Source: an uncultured Pirellula sp. (GTDB lineage: Bacteria; Planctomycetota; Planctomycetia; Pirellulales; Pirellulaceae). Taken from it: DNA of 64,000 nt. A model generated the notes under the pieces. The model was not told where the DNA came from. It searched no databases and was given only the letters and a program-made list of their open reading frames with translations. The stretch lies in assembly GCA_903892355.1 (NCBI GenBank), contig CAITIE010000091.1, forward strand, positions 186,001 to 250,000, written 5' to 3'. Shown here one piece after another: positions 55,538 to 64,000 of the stretch. A program made the translations under genes and the position numbers. Position 1 is the first letter of the stretch. Each line of letters starts with the position of its first letter.

Positions 55538-55887
55538 GGAAACTTCCTCCTGGTTCAATCTCTCGAAATCCCCTCGCAACCATCCTGCATTTGGGATACT
55601 GCCTAGTCTAATAGAGGTTGGAGCGATGTCCTAGCACCCAAGCTTCTCTAGTTTACCGGGTTTACCCTTTTGCTGAGGCCGCCCGCTGGAGATGCCTGGA
55701 ACTGGCGATTTCCACCAAGTAGCCCCATTAGGCGTGCGGATTGCATACAAACTCGTTTTCTGGAACGGGGTGCCGCACTGCTCAATCCACTATTGCTCCA
55801 TCTATCCCCCAATTGCTACTGTTCGGCGACAAAGCTCGCGCCGAGATTTGGGTGTGAGCGACTGGATGAATTTTTAGGCGAACAATT

Positions 55888-57345
55888 ATGCGCGGAAAAT
55901 GCCTTTTCAACTTACTCTTCGTCGCGATCCAAATCCAAAGCGCACTGATGAGCGAAAGCTCCTTTGGGCAAATATCGGGCGGTTCCGCGCAACCGGTTGC
56001 GTACTACGGCCAAGGGTACGTGCTGTTGCAGCACGGTAGTGTGCTTCATGGGTTCGTGAAGCCACAAGCCGATCGATTAACCATCGTTTTGGATAAAGGG
56101 AATGAAGTGACATTGCCTAACCGGCAAGTCCTCTCGGTGGGTAAGACGATGGAGTCGTTGTACAACTATCAAGTCAAAGCGATCCGAGCGTGGAGTACGG
56201 GCGAACATTGGCATTTGGCGCAGTGGTGCCTTCAGAATGGATTGTTGGATCAAGCCATCGAACATTACCTGGCGCTGGAAAACGTCGCTGCCGACAATCC
56301 GAAATTTAAGCAACTCGATCATCAGATCAAGCAAGCTTTGCTGGCGGATGAGGATTTACGACAAGCGATGGTGGAGCGAGGGATAGCGATCCCGGAGACA
56401 AATGCGGGCGCGTCGGCTCAACGAGCTTCCTCGGATGCTTTTGCGTCTGGAAACAATTCGGCGAATCCAAAGCGACCTGCGTTAATGAACTCGCAGTTTG
56501 CTGCGGCAGCGGTTGACGGTGACGTCCGAACTGCCGGCGATGTACAAACTGCCAGTGCAGTCCAAACCGATGACCTACGTGGAGGTGTGGTAAAGGCGGG
56601 AGGGAGTGTTCTCATCAACGATTCCAAGTTAATTCCTGGAGCACCGCAACTGATTCCCGGTTATCTTCGCCGCAGCTTCCAGACCGAGGTGACTCCGGTG
56701 GTGGTTTCGCGATGCGGCCAGTCTGGTTGCCACGGCATGTTGGCAAAAAACGATTTTCAAATCTTCCAACCTGTTGGCGAACAAGCTGCAACGATCACGG
56801 AAACAAATCTAGAAAACTTGCTCCGTTACATCGATACCGATACCCCCAGGCAGTCCGTCTTTCTGAGTTATGCGACTCGTCCACACGGCACGCAACGCAA
56901 CGCGAGCATCAATCCGAGTCGCGATGAAGACCGTGTTTTGCTCGACCGAATCCTCAGGTGGCTCCAATCGCTATCGGATACATCCAAAGATGGAGCAGAA
57001 GGATCAAGTGTTGTGGCAGCATCTTCGAATGCTCAAGGTAAAGACTTGAGCGGATCGCAGGTCGAACCGGCGATCGCGCTAGTGCCGAAGAACACCTTGC
57101 AAAAGTCCAATCAGCGGAAACGGATGATGGGTGAGCCGGTGGTCGGCGACAGAAACGCTAAGCTTTCTAAACCCGCGAAATCTGCACCACCCGCTGCCGT
57201 CTTGAACGCGGCAGAGATTCAAGAACTCGAGGATGCGATCGCTAAGCTTGAGCGGATCGAGGCGGGGGGCAAACCGAATCGGGACCCGCTAGACCCTAGT
57301 GTATTCAATGCCAAGTACTCGAGTGGTTCGGCCAGACCTAACTAG
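55888..57345 (+). CDS. Secreted protein with a CxxxxCH site
   Basis: 485 aa. Signal peptide at residues 1-27 (cleavage near SSFGQ). A beta-rich start (about 38-90) is followed by a TPR-like helical stretch (AQWCLQNGLLDQAIEHYLALENVA). A cytochrome-like part has Cys276-GQSG-Cys281-His282, which resembles the CxxxxCH variant haem-binding motif, with FQIFQP as in planctomycete PSCyt domains. The ends are low-complexity (Lys/Ala/Pro). It probably sits outside the cytoplasmic membrane. Haem attachment is inferred from the motif only. The 55580-55887 spacer before it has no gene. Confidence 0.75.
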   Translation: MRGKCLFNLLFVAIQIQSALMSESSFGQISGGSAQPVAYYGQGYVLLQHGSVLHGFVKPQADRLTIVLDKGNEVTLPNRQVLSVGKTMESLYNYQVKAIRAWSTGEHWHLAQWCLQNGLLDQAIEHYLALENVAADNPKFKQLDHQIKQALLADEDLRQAMVERGIAIPETNAGASAQRASSDAFASGNNSANPKRPALMNSQFAAAAVDGDVRTAGDVQTASAVQTDDLRGGVVKAGGSVLINDSKLIPGAPQLIPGYLRRSFQTEVTPVVVSRCGQSGCHGMLAKNDFQIFQPVGEQAATITETNLENLLRYIDTDTPRQSVFLSYATRPHGTQRNASINPSRDEDRVLLDRILRWLQSLSDTSKDGAEGSSVVAASSNAQGKDLSGSQVEPAIALVPKNTLQKSNQRKRMMGEPVVGDRNAKLSKPAKSAPPAAVLNAAEIQELEDAIAKLERIEAGGKPNRDPLDPSVFNAKYSSGSARPN

Positions 57346-57350
57346 GCCGC

Positions 57351-58397
57351 TCAATGAGGCTTCTTGATTCGAGATGACACGCATCGCCTTAGCCGCTCTG
57401 GTTCGATGAATGCGAGATTGGCGACGATCATCATCCATCCAAAGGTGATCATTCCTAGAAAGATCGCGATGCCTGCATGGACCATTCCCGCCATTGCTAA
57501 TACGAGTGGACGAGTCTGTTTAGGCCATACCAAGGCGAAGTAGGTCACTTCCCAGAATAAGGTGACATGGGTCAAAATGGCTCCGAGGATCGGATAATAG
57601 CCGATCCAGGTTAGGTCGAGCGATTGGTACTCGTAGGATGCAGCGGAGAACCACATCGCTGTACCATCCCACCACATGCCACCACGCAACTTCCCGAGGC
57701 CACCGAAGAAGTAGATCACGCATAAGTGAAGTTGGACCAAACGGGTCGCGAGTGTATTGCTCCAGCATGCCCGACCATCATCGTCCCAGCCCATCCACTG
57801 CGAGAACTTCGCAGAACGCACCGGCAAAATCACACCGTGCACTGGAACTGCCGCCGAACCATCGGATGGCTTGATCGCACGTCGCCTTAGAGCCCCGATC
57901 CACGCATCGATACTCCAGCAACTCCCCGATCGGCCGATGCATAAGTACAGCGCCAACATCAGAGTTATCTGATCGAGACCAAACAGAAAGGGAGTTAGTC
58001 GGTGCACGGTCATCAAGGTTAAAAACCAAGCCGCGATTGAGGTCCAACGGGTCGCGAATCCAAAGGCTAGCAAGACACCAGCAATCGCGGCAAGGATTTC
58101 GTGGATGAACGCTACCGCTAACGAGTCCATGCTGGCGAGGTAGGTCCATTTGTAGGTTTTGGCATGCAAGGCATCGAGAACGTCTAAGCTCAGCAGAGCG
58201 TTGGCTCCAAAGAAGGATGTCAGGTCGAAGATCCAGATGCAGTGGATGTAGCAGAGCATCGCTCCGGTTGCGATACGCAGGATGGCGAGTGTCTCTGCAG
58301 TACGAGGCGTTAGGAAAAAATTATCGAGGTTCGAGAATACCTTTCGCAGCCCGGTTTTCAGACTCGACTCGTTTTTGGAAACGGCTACTTTGCTCAT
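57351..58397 (-). CDS. HTTM-domain membrane protein
   Basis: 348 aa from the ATG at 58397, 13 nt after the stop of the preceding gene. At least six transmembrane helices from residue 37 on, beginning with TAETLAILRIATGAMLCYIHCIW. The HTTM (horizontally transferred transmembrane) layout shared with vitamin K-dependent gamma-carboxylases is clear: FGFATRWTSIAAWFLTL, LVQLHLCVIYFFGGLGKLRGGMWWDGTA, and a late FWEVTYFALVW. Whether it carboxylates anything is unknown; the family is common in planctomycetes. The gene is convergent with the 485-aa protein (6-nt gap). Confidence 0.88.
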   Translation of the reverse strand: MSKVAVSKNESSLKTGLRKVFSNLDNFFLTPRTAETLAILRIATGAMLCYIHCIWIFDLTSFFGANALLSLDVLDALHAKTYKWTYLASMDSLAVAFIHEILAAIAGVLLAFGFATRWTSIAAWFLTLMTVHRLTPFLFGLDQITLMLALYLCIGRSGSCWSIDAWIGALRRRAIKPSDGSAAVPVHGVILPVRSAKFSQWMGWDDDGRACWSNTLATRLVQLHLCVIYFFGGLGKLRGGMWWDGTAMWFSAASYEYQSLDLTWIGYYPILGAILTHVTLFWEVTYFALVWPKQTRPLVLAMAGMVHAGIAIFLGMITFGWMMIVANLAFIEPERLRRCVSSRIKKPH

Positions 58398-58410
58398 CGC
58401 GGATCCTCGC

Positions 58411-59316
58411 TCACAGTTTCCCTGAAGGTCGTGGAGGAAGCGTGAGGCGTTGAGGCTGGATCGCTTCGCCGCTTGGAACACGAAGGATCTTGTTCTCTGT
58501 TGAAACGCCAGAAGCGACCGATGGAATACTGGCGGGTGCGCTCATCGTGAGGCCGTTGCTGAGGCCGGGGGCTTGATGGCTGAGGCCGGGGGCTTCGGGC
58601 AAAACTTCGAGAGCTCTCGAATCATTCAGTCGAATCCCCTGCTTCAATATTTGCTCTACGGACGGGAGAGGGCGTTCCAGACGGATCAGGTCGATGCTGG
58701 GTCGTTGAGGTTGACCAAGCTCGGGATTGGATTCGGACAGTCGGTGCGAGATGGAGTTAGCAATCGAGTTTTGGAGCGACGAGTAAAACTGGCGATCTCG
58801 CGTCCAACGCGCAACAAACTCAGGATCTTGTCGGTCTTCCTCCAGGAGTTCCGAAGGAGCAAAAACGTTGTTGTAAAACTCGGATAGCATGAAGTAACGG
58901 TGGTAGAGTAAGCGTGGCCATTGTCGCGTTCGGTCGGGGAACAGGTAGGCGATTTCCCCAATCGAGAGTTCGTTCTCGCTGGCCTCGGCAGTGCCCGTTT
59001 GAGTCGTGCTAGTTCCGGAATTTGCAGCAAGCTTCGCGGCGACCAGGTGGCTTGGGCCGGGGTTGGGTGCAAAGAAAAAATACCCATGGTCCAGATAGAG
59101 CCATTCCACGTAGGGAGCAAGTGTCCGGCGAAGGGCCGCAAACTCAGGAGACGTTTGTACCTCGCTCCGGGAAAAAAAGTGAAGCGGTTCTGCGAGGACC
59201 GCTAGCAAATGGAATCCGACCAACACCAGAACGACTGGAACGATTTTTCTTGGGCAACGTCGACCTGGACCCTCTGCATGGTCGGCATCTTGGTTCGGAC
59301 GACTGGATATTGCCAT
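58411..59316 (-). CDS. Single-pass membrane protein paired with the HTTM gene
   Basis: 301 aa from the ATG at 59316. One helix near residues 25-43 (VPVVLVLVGFHLLAVLAEPLHFF). The outside part includes YLDHGYFFFAPNPGPSHLV, typical of the soluble partner encoded beside HTTM genes in this phylum, then a charged helical domain and a Pro-rich tail with a 21-bp duplication. It probably forms a complex with the HTTM protein (inference from pairing). Confidence 0.75.
   Translation of the reverse strand: MAISSRPNQDADHAEGPGRRCPRKIVPVVLVLVGFHLLAVLAEPLHFFSRSEVQTSPEFAALRRTLAPYVEWLYLDHGYFFFAPNPGPSHLVAAKLAANSGTSTTQTGTAEASENELSIGEIAYLFPDRTRQWPRLLYHRYFMLSEFYNNVFAPSELLEEDRQDPEFVARWTRDRQFYSSLQNSIANSISHRLSESNPELGQPQRPSIDLIRLERPLPSVEQILKQGIRLNDSRALEVLPEAPGLSHQAPGLSNGLTMSAPASIPSVASGVSTENKILRVPSGEAIQPQRLTLPPRPSGKL
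58558..58599. repeat. 21-bp in-frame duplication
   Basis: GCTGAGGCCGGGGGCTTGATG at 58558-58578 and a variant at 58579-58599. It doubles a seven-residue APGLSN/HQ-type unit in the Pro-rich tail of the HTTM-partner protein. Confidence 0.88.
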
Positions 59317-59454
59317 GAACGAGCGGGAGTTGGAACGAAAAGGAATCGAAGGCGGGGGAGCCCGCACGGGTTTCGGAGTTAGTTGTGGTGGGCTACTGGC
59401 TGGAAATCGCCAATGGCAATAACCCTTTCCTTTGCCAGGATGATGGTGCCACGA

Positions 59455-60018
59455 TTATGCCCTAGCCGAGCGTTTGGACAGCATCGTTACCCCGATAAAA
59501 CCGAGCAGCGACACCACGCCGCAGGTCAACGCCCCGACCATCCACGGTTTTTGGTTCTCGAAGACTTTGCTAATGACAAAGTAGGGCGGCGGATTGTGGT
59601 CTGGAACCCCTGTTTCCACGATGTATTGCCAGTGATCCCAAGCGCGTGCAGGGGGATCCTCAAGGGCCCTTTGCCGCAGGTCGCTATAGAACTCGTCTTC
59701 CGTATGCCCGAACTCGATAGGAGCGTTGTACCGCAAGTAGGCCAAGTAGCCGCCGTAGCTGAATCCCCAACAGGTTGCAATCAACAGGAGTGCGGCAAGG
59801 GCCCGTGCAAGAATGGCACCTAATCCGGTGGGCTCGAGCCCCGACACTTTTGTCGCAGTGGTTGCTTGATCGGGAACCAAAGGAAGCATCCGTAGCTGCT
59901 TGGTACCGGGGACATCGATGGACTTTCCGCAGCCGGGACAAGTCATCGAGGCACCCGCTTGGGCGACCCCGACTGGAATAACGGCCCCACAATCGCAAGT
60001 GAGTTGGTACTTTGGCAT
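59455..60018 (-). CDS. Zinc-ribbon membrane protein
   Basis: 187 aa. A small zinc ribbon opens the protein (Cys8, Cys10, Cys27 and Cys30, in TCDCG and CPGCG), followed by a linker, a membrane helix at about residues 68-92, an external loop of about 65 aa and a second helix near 160-180. Proteins with this layout are frequent in planctomycetes; the function is unknown. It lies upstream of the HTTM pair on the same strand with a 138-nt gap. Confidence 0.78.
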   Translation of the reverse strand: MPKYQLTCDCGAVIPVGVAQAGASMTCPGCGKSIDVPGTKQLRMLPLVPDQATTATKVSGLEPTGLGAILARALAALLLIATCWGFSYGGYLAYLRYNAPIEFGHTEDEFYSDLRQRALEDPPARAWDHWQYIVETGVPDHNPPPYFVISKVFENQKPWMVGALTCGVVSLLGFIGVTMLSKRSARA

Positions 60019-60036
60019 GATTTGCTATACGGTTTT

Positions 60037-60078
60037 TGTGGCAGGGAATTTGAGTTTTGTGACAGCGAATTTGAGATG
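60037..60078. repeat. 21-bp duplication
   Basis: TGTGGCAGGGAATTTGAGTTT at 60037-60057, and a diverged copy TGTGACAGCGAATTTGAGATG at 60058-60078. It lies just upstream of the zinc-ribbon protein gene. Confidence 0.8.
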
Positions 60079-60160
60079 CAGGAAACAGGATGGGGAGTAC
60101 GGTTCTACACCCGCAGGTACCAACCGCGATACCATTGGCAGCTCGGATGGCGTCAGTATT

Positions 60161-60200
60161 GTAAGAGCGATATTGGTAGGAGCGATATTGTAGGAGCGAT
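60161..60200. repeat. 14/15-bp tandem repeat, about 2.7 copies
   Basis: GTAAGAGCGATATTG, GTAGGAGCGATATT and GTAGGAGCGAT follow each other in the spacer. Confidence 0.85.
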
Positions 60201-60633
60201 GAAGAAACTCACCGAACCACTCACAGAACTATTCGGGCGCCAACGGTTTCGCTCAGCAGATAGCTTGCTCAATCCCTTTCCTCGAAATAGACCTGCCGTT
60301 TCTGCCAGTCTAATCACCTTGGGTTGCGAGGCCACAGAAGTTCGAGCCCCGTGGCGATTTGCCCCCAAATCGGTGCTTTGAAAAGGGGCCAGGACCGCAG
60401 ATTTGCTGACAAGTTCTCCAGCAAAAATGTCCATGACCCGATAGTGACCGCTCGAAAGCGGAGGCGTTTGGCGATTTGTCGCAATGGGGCTTCGGTATTG
60501 CATGGTAGGAAGATGTTGCCGGAGGACTTTTGAAGCGGGATGTTAGGATCGAGCCCTAGACCGCCGTCTGCCGGGAGTTAGAATGGTGAGGCTCTCGTCA
60601 AGGGGTAAACCGAGGTTTCCAACTTGATGACCG

Positions 60634-60669
60634 ACGTTTGTCGGAGGAAACACGTTTGTCGGAGGAAAC
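60634..60669. repeat. 18-bp perfect duplication
   Basis: ACGTTTGTCGGAGGAAAC occurs twice without a difference (60634-60651, 60652-60669). Confidence 0.93.
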
Positions 60670-60868
60670 CCTGAGCAAACAGTTCTTGAACACGGTGGAC
60701 TGAACATCATTACGCAGAAAGTGGCATGGTGTTCAGGAATCGTCCCTGGATTGGATCGAATTCATTCGCGTCACATAAAGCACCCGGCATCAAAACATCT
60801 ACCGGGTTATCGCAAACGGACACGACCGATGGATTTGGCGATCCCCAAGGGGCAAAATCGTGTTCGGG

Positions 60869-60927
60869 GTTTAGCGACATGGATGGTTTAGCGACATGGA
60901 TGGTTTAGCGACATGGATGGTTTAGCG
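60869..60927. repeat. 17-bp tandem repeat, 3.5 perfect copies
   Basis: GTTTAGCGACATGGATG at 60869-60885, 60886-60902 and 60903-60919, plus half a copy. No differences between copies, so it is recent or kept uniform. Confidence 0.95.
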
Positions 60928-61014
60928 GTCGTGTTCCCTCGTGCGATAAAGTGATCTCCACCCAACGGATTTTCGTGACTTTGCCGGCAACGGCAAATAG
61001 ACTGAGTTCGGATG

Positions 61015-61068
61015 GGCCCCGTGGTATTTAGGCCCCGTGGTATTTATGCCCCGTGGCATTTAGGCCCC
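61015..61068. repeat. 16-bp tandem repeat, about 3.4 copies
   Basis: GGCCCCGTGGTATTTA at 61015-61030 and 61031-61046, a two-base variant at 61047-61062, and a partial copy. Confidence 0.93.
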
Positions 61069-61347
61069 GGAGCGGTTGGGTATCGGAGCGTTATTGTGCA
61101 AAGGTTCGGCAAGGTTGATTGATTTCGACCGTGTCGCACTCGGGCTCGATCGATTGGTTGCCACGGTAGGCTTTCGTTATTCGTAAAAATTTACCATTTA
61201 TTCCTGGATTCGAGTTCGTAATCAGTTTGGTGCTACACTTCCTTTGCCTCGCTCGGGACGCGCTATATGTCGCCCGGAAGGGGGTTGGAGATCACAACGC
61301 TGGTAACCACACTCCCGTCCTCCATTCATTTCGTGGTTTGAGGAACT

Positions 61348-62919
61348 ATGACCTTGTTCGACGGCCTGTTGGATTTCGATGATGATTTGCCTCGCAGTGC
61401 TGATGACTTGGATGGCCTACGCAAACTTTCGTTAGAAGAAGAAGGCGATGAGCTAACCGATACTGTGGTGGACGTGGTGGTCCCCGAGGATCAAGTCCAA
61501 TTGGAGAGCAGCGAAGACGATTTGCTCTCTGCGATTGATGACGTTGAGACTTGGTCGGACGACCCCGTGCGGATGTATTTGACACAGATGGGAGAGATTC
61601 CTCTCCTGACACGCCAAGAAGAGATTCGTTTGGCCAAGAAGATCGAAGTCACTCGACGACGATTTCGAACCAAACTGCTCGAATGCGATTATGTGATTCA
61701 ATACGCCTACAAGATCTTGCGTCGCGTTCACTCCGGTGAACTGCCGTTCGATCGTACCGTCCAAGTGTCGGTGACTGATCGCCTTGAGAAAGACCAGATT
61801 TTGGGTCGATTGCCCAACAATCTGAAAACGTTGGACGTATTGCTAAAACGCAATCGACGTGATTACCGTGATTCGCTAAGTCGTTCTTTGCCTTCAAAGA
61901 AACGTCACGATGCATGGCTCAGCCTGGGTCGCCGCCGCCGCAAGTCGGTTCGGTTGATCGAAGAGCTGGGTCTGCGTACGCAACGCATCGAAGCGATGAT
62001 CGGTGTTCTCGAAAGATTGTCAGCCCGTGTCGATGAGATCAAACACGATTTGGCGACTCTAAAGAGCCACCAAGTCGCACCTTCTCAGTTGGCTCAGTTA
62101 CGTCGCGAGTACCGCCAAATCCTGGTTGCTACCCAAGAATCCCCGACCTCATTGCGCAATCGCGTGAACATGGTCAAGCGGGTTTTCTCGGAGTACCAGC
62201 AAGCGAAGAAGCAACTCAGCGAAGGGAACTTGCGTCTGGTAGTTTCGATCGCCAAAAAGTATCGCAACCGCGGTCTGAGCTTCTTGGATCTGATCCAGGA
62301 AGGGAACGCGGGGTTGATGCGAGCGGTCGATAAATTCGAGTACCGTCGCGGTTTTAAGTTCTGTACGTATGCGACCTGGTGGATTCGCCAAGCGATCACT
62401 CGCGCGGTAGCCGACCAGAGCCGAACCATTCGGATCCCCGTCCACATGGTGGAAACCATGTCCCGGGTTCGGAATGTTTCGCGTCAATTGCTGCAGGAGT
62501 TGGGCCGTGAACCTACCCTCGAAGAAACCGCCCGCCGCGCAGAGACAACCGTTGAGGAAGCACGACGCGTGCTCGCGATGAGCCGATACCCAATATCGCT
62601 CGATCGTCCAGTCGGTAACAGTGAAGACAGCCAATTCGGGGATCTCCTCCCCGATGGTACCGCCGAAAGCCCCGCGATCGGCGCCGGTCAAGAAATGCTT
62701 AGAAATCGCATCAACTCGGTACTGAAAACCCTCAGCTACCGTGAACGCGAAATCATCAAGCTCCGCTATGGTCTCGGTGATGGATACAGCTACACGCTGG
62801 AAGAAGTGGGACACATTTTCAAGGTGACCCGCGAACGGATCCGTCAGATCGAAGCCAAAGCAGTGCGCAAGCTTCAACAACCAAGCCGCTCGCAAGAGCT
62901 GGTCGGATTCCTGGACTAA
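61348..62919 (+). CDS. rpoD: Primary-type RNA polymerase sigma factor (RpoD/SigA)
   Basis: 523 aa. Directs RNA polymerase to housekeeping promoters. An acidic N-terminus of 70 aa replaces a clear region 1.1. Region 1.2 is [23 protein letters not shown] charged non-conserved insert of about 160 residues follows. Region 2 is complete ([35 protein letters not shown]), region 3 follows with HMVETMSRV, and region 4 ends with the helix-turn-helix [24 protein letters not shown]. The full set of -10 and -35 recognition helices fits a primary sigma factor; planctomycetes may carry several, so rank is not certain. Confidence 0.92.
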   Translation: MTLFDGLLDFDDDLPRSADDLDGLRKLSLEEEGDELTDTVVDVVVPEDQVQLESSEDDLLSAIDDVETWSDDPVRMYLTQMGEIPLLTRQEEIRLAKKIEVTRRRFRTKLLECDYVIQYAYKILRRVHSGELPFDRTVQVSVTDRLEKDQILGRLPNNLKTLDVLLKRNRRDYRDSLSRSLPSKKRHDAWLSLGRRRRKSVRLIEELGLRTQRIEAMIGVLERLSARVDEIKHDLATLKSHQVAPSQLAQLRREYRQILVATQESPTSLRNRVNMVKRVFSEYQQAKKQLSEGNLRLVVSIAKKYRNRGLSFLDLIQEGNAGLMRAVDKFEYRRGFKFCTYATWWIRQAITRAVADQSRTIRIPVHMVETMSRVRNVSRQLLQELGREPTLEETARRAETTVEEARRVLAMSRYPISLDRPVGNSEDSQFGDLLPDGTAESPAIGAGQEMLRNRINSVLKTLSYREREIIKLRYGLGDGYSYTLEEVGHIFKVTRERIRQIEAKAVRKLQQPSRSQELVGFLD

Positions 62920-63004
62920 CCTGTTTTGAGACTAATCCAAGTCGCATCCTGCGAACGATGAACTCGGCTGCGTCAGAGCAAACTGCCGCCGCCGACATGA
63001 AACC

Positions 63005-63050
63005 AAAGAACCTCGCGTCGACCTGTTCCTCGCGAGGTTCTTTCGTTTTA
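63005..63050 (+). terminator. Intrinsic terminator of rpoD
   Basis: A perfect 13-bp stem, AAAGAACCTCGCG and its complement (63005-63017, 63031-63043), with a 13-nt loop and then CGTTTTA. It lies 85 nt after the rpoD stop. Confidence 0.88.
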
Positions 63051-63101
63051 GAACTTCGGATTTCGCACAGTCGGTCGAACGGGTTTCGTGGGCCCGCCCC
63101 G

Positions 63102-63176
63102 CCTGGACCCGGCCTACCTGGACCCGGCCTACCTGGACCCGCCCTACCTGGAAACGGCCTACCTGGAAACGGCCTA
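63102..63176. repeat. 15-bp tandem repeat, five copies, between convergent genes
   Basis: CCTGGACCCGGCCTA at 63102-63116 and 63117-63131, a one-base variant at 63132-63146, and two copies with GGAAACGG (63147-63176). It lies between the rpoD terminator and the stop of the sulfatase gene, so it is outside both coding regions. Confidence 0.94.
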
Positions 63177-63200
63177 CCTTTCCCGATTGGCCAAGCACTA

Positions 63201-64000
63201 TCAGTCGGGAGCAGTGAGTGTCGGCGCCCAGTTCATCGGACGAACCTCAGGTGTTCCCCCTGTAGACGGATAGGTCCCCGCGACCGCTTGGCGCAATTGG
63301 CTCGATAACGCCTCCATCGTTTCACGGTGTTCCGAAGCAGACGCTAAATTGGTCCTCTCACCTGGATCCACGCGATGGTCATACAATTCGCGGCCCCGTT
63401 TGCCCTCGTCCCATTCGGTGTACCGCCAATCTTCCGTCCGCAAGGAATATCCGAGGAACTTGTTATCGGCACCACCACGTGTCACTTGAGTGAGCGCCCA
63501 GCCACGACCTGCATTCGACGGATCACGCATCAATGGGAGCAAGCTCTGGCCATGAAGCGTTGCATCGGTTGTTTGCCCGGTGAACTCAAGCACGGTCGGA
63601 TACAAATCGATATGAGAGACCGGTGTGGTCACCACCGTTCCCGGACGTCCGATATTTGATCCGACCATGAGAAGTGGAACTCTGGCACTCTCCTCAAACA
63701 GACTCATTTTCTGCCAAAGACCGTGCTCACCGAGATGATACCCGTGATCGCTTGTGAAAACGATCAGCGTGCTATCGGTCAACCCAAGTCGATCCAACGC
63801 ATCGATCACTTTGCCCACCTGGGCATCCATGAAGCTGATGCTCGCGTAGTAGGCTTGGAGCGCCTCGCGAGTCGTCTCCGGTGACATTTCGTCTTGCTCT
63901 TTCTTTCCACTGGCAAGCGCCGGTGCCGGAATATCTTTTCGATCTTCCTCGACATCGTTCACGATTTCCATCGATTCCAGATCGTGCAGATCAAAGTAGG
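63201..64000 (-). CDS. Sulfatase, C-terminal part, cut by the window edge
   Basis: Codons before the ATG at 63971 continue in frame to the edge and read YFDLHDLES, typical of iduronate-2-sulfatase-like enzymes, so that ATG is internal. At least 266 residues are visible. They contain VFTSDHGYHLGEHGLW with the metal-binding Asp-His, SARVPLL, SHIDLYPTVLEF and a C-terminal domain ending RELYDHRVDPGERTNL. The formylglycine-forming Cys/Ser motif lies outside the window. Such enzymes remove sulfate from polysaccharides and are very numerous in planctomycetes. Confidence 0.92.
   Translation of the reverse strand, partial: YFDLHDLESMEIVNDVEEDRKDIPAPALASGKKEQDEMSPETTREALQAYYASISFMDAQVGKVIDALDRLGLTDSTLIVFTSDHGYHLGEHGLWQKMSLFEESARVPLLMVGSNIGRPGTVVTTPVSHIDLYPTVLEFTGQTTDATLHGQSLLPLMRDPSNAGRGWALTQVTRGGADNKFLGYSLRTEDWRYTEWDEGKRGRELYDHRVDPGERTNLASASEHRETMEALSSQLRQAVAGTYPSTGGTPEVRPMNWAPTLTAPD

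Larger units (their letters stand above)
60019..61347. other. Gene-free, repeat-rich spacer upstream of rpoD
   Basis: 1.3 kb in which no frame looks like protein and no RNA gene is apparent to me (no match to tRNA, RNase P or tmRNA signatures). It holds five separate tandem repeats of different sequence (listed apart). The last 150 nt should carry the rpoD promoter; a TACACT hexamer at about 61235 is a weak -10 candidate. Confidence 0.65.

Noticed and set aside
60153-60503. 116-codon minus-strand frame in the spacer before rpoD
   Set aside because: It begins within a tandem repeat, has low-complexity, non-protein-like composition and no start signal.
63102-63198. Coding extension of the sulfatase through the 15-bp repeat
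   Set aside because: The sulfatase stop codon lies at 63201, before the repeat on the minus strand. The 88-codon frame over the repeat (62932-63198) is the repeat read out and has no ribosome-binding site.

Overview
The window looks like a chromosomal segment of a planctomycete, most likely from the Pirellulaceae side of the phylum. The evidence is gene content: a PSCyt1/DUF1549/DUF1553 cytochrome protein paired with a DUF1501 Tat protein, a sulfatase, a surface-protein N-terminus of the LExLExR type, HTTM-domain genes, several secreted proteins without outside relatives, and mixed use of ATG, GTG and TTG starts with many short operons. Both edges cut genes. I see no rRNA, tRNA, CRISPR array, insertion sequence or prophage.

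Layout. 1-5.4 kb: a truncated surface protein coupled to a WD40 protein, then a divergent two-component pair (histidine kinase and an NtrC-type regulator that has lost its sigma-54 contact loop) and a lipoprotein. 5.4-10.1 kb: a small AT-hook-like protein with its own promoter and terminator, a secreted PHP-domain protein, glnS and, divergently, rsmG. 10.4-15.8 kb: the PSD1/DUF1501 pair and a Cys-rich secreted protein. 16.3-22.8 kb: an M1-type peptidase overlapping a DUF6702 protein, ccoG, two small membrane or secreted proteins, and rpsT. 23-30 kb: a CapA-type phosphoesterase, a membrane-tethered helix-turn-helix protein, an AlkD-like protein, and a DUF4114/TadE/VWA-Tad/TadE operon.

30-36.3 kb is a chaperone island read on the minus strand: groEL2 (Gly-Met tail), groES, groEL1 (basic tail), an intrinsic terminator, dnaJ, grpE and an FmdB zinc ribbon. 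A full-consensus sigma-54 promoter (TGGCACG-N4-TTGC) lies just upstream of groEL2, and no CIRCE element was seen. 36.5-40.5 kb holds two ABC ATPase/permease pairs. 41-46.7 kb is a four-gene operon of one intact HtrA-like protease, two HtrA-like proteins that have lost the whole catalytic triad, and a small membrane protein. 46.7-53.6 kb: recG, a TIM-barrel isomerase, purU, a secreted EEP hydrolase, a methyltransferase, a small conserved protein and a YbaB protein. 53.6-60 kb: secreted and membrane proteins including an HTTM gene pair. 60-61.3 kb is a gene-free, repeat-rich spacer upstream of the primary sigma factor gene, followed by a strong terminator and a truncated sulfatase.

The most unusual property runs through the whole window. 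There are about twenty unrelated short tandem duplications (unit 14-24 bp, two to five copies) in spacers and inside genes. Copies inside genes always have unit lengths divisible by three; spacer copies also use 14, 16 and 17. Two of them build most of the hydrophobic core of signal peptides. The best candidates for undescribed biology are this duplication process, the sigma-54-type chaperonin promoter, and the protease/pseudoprotease operon.
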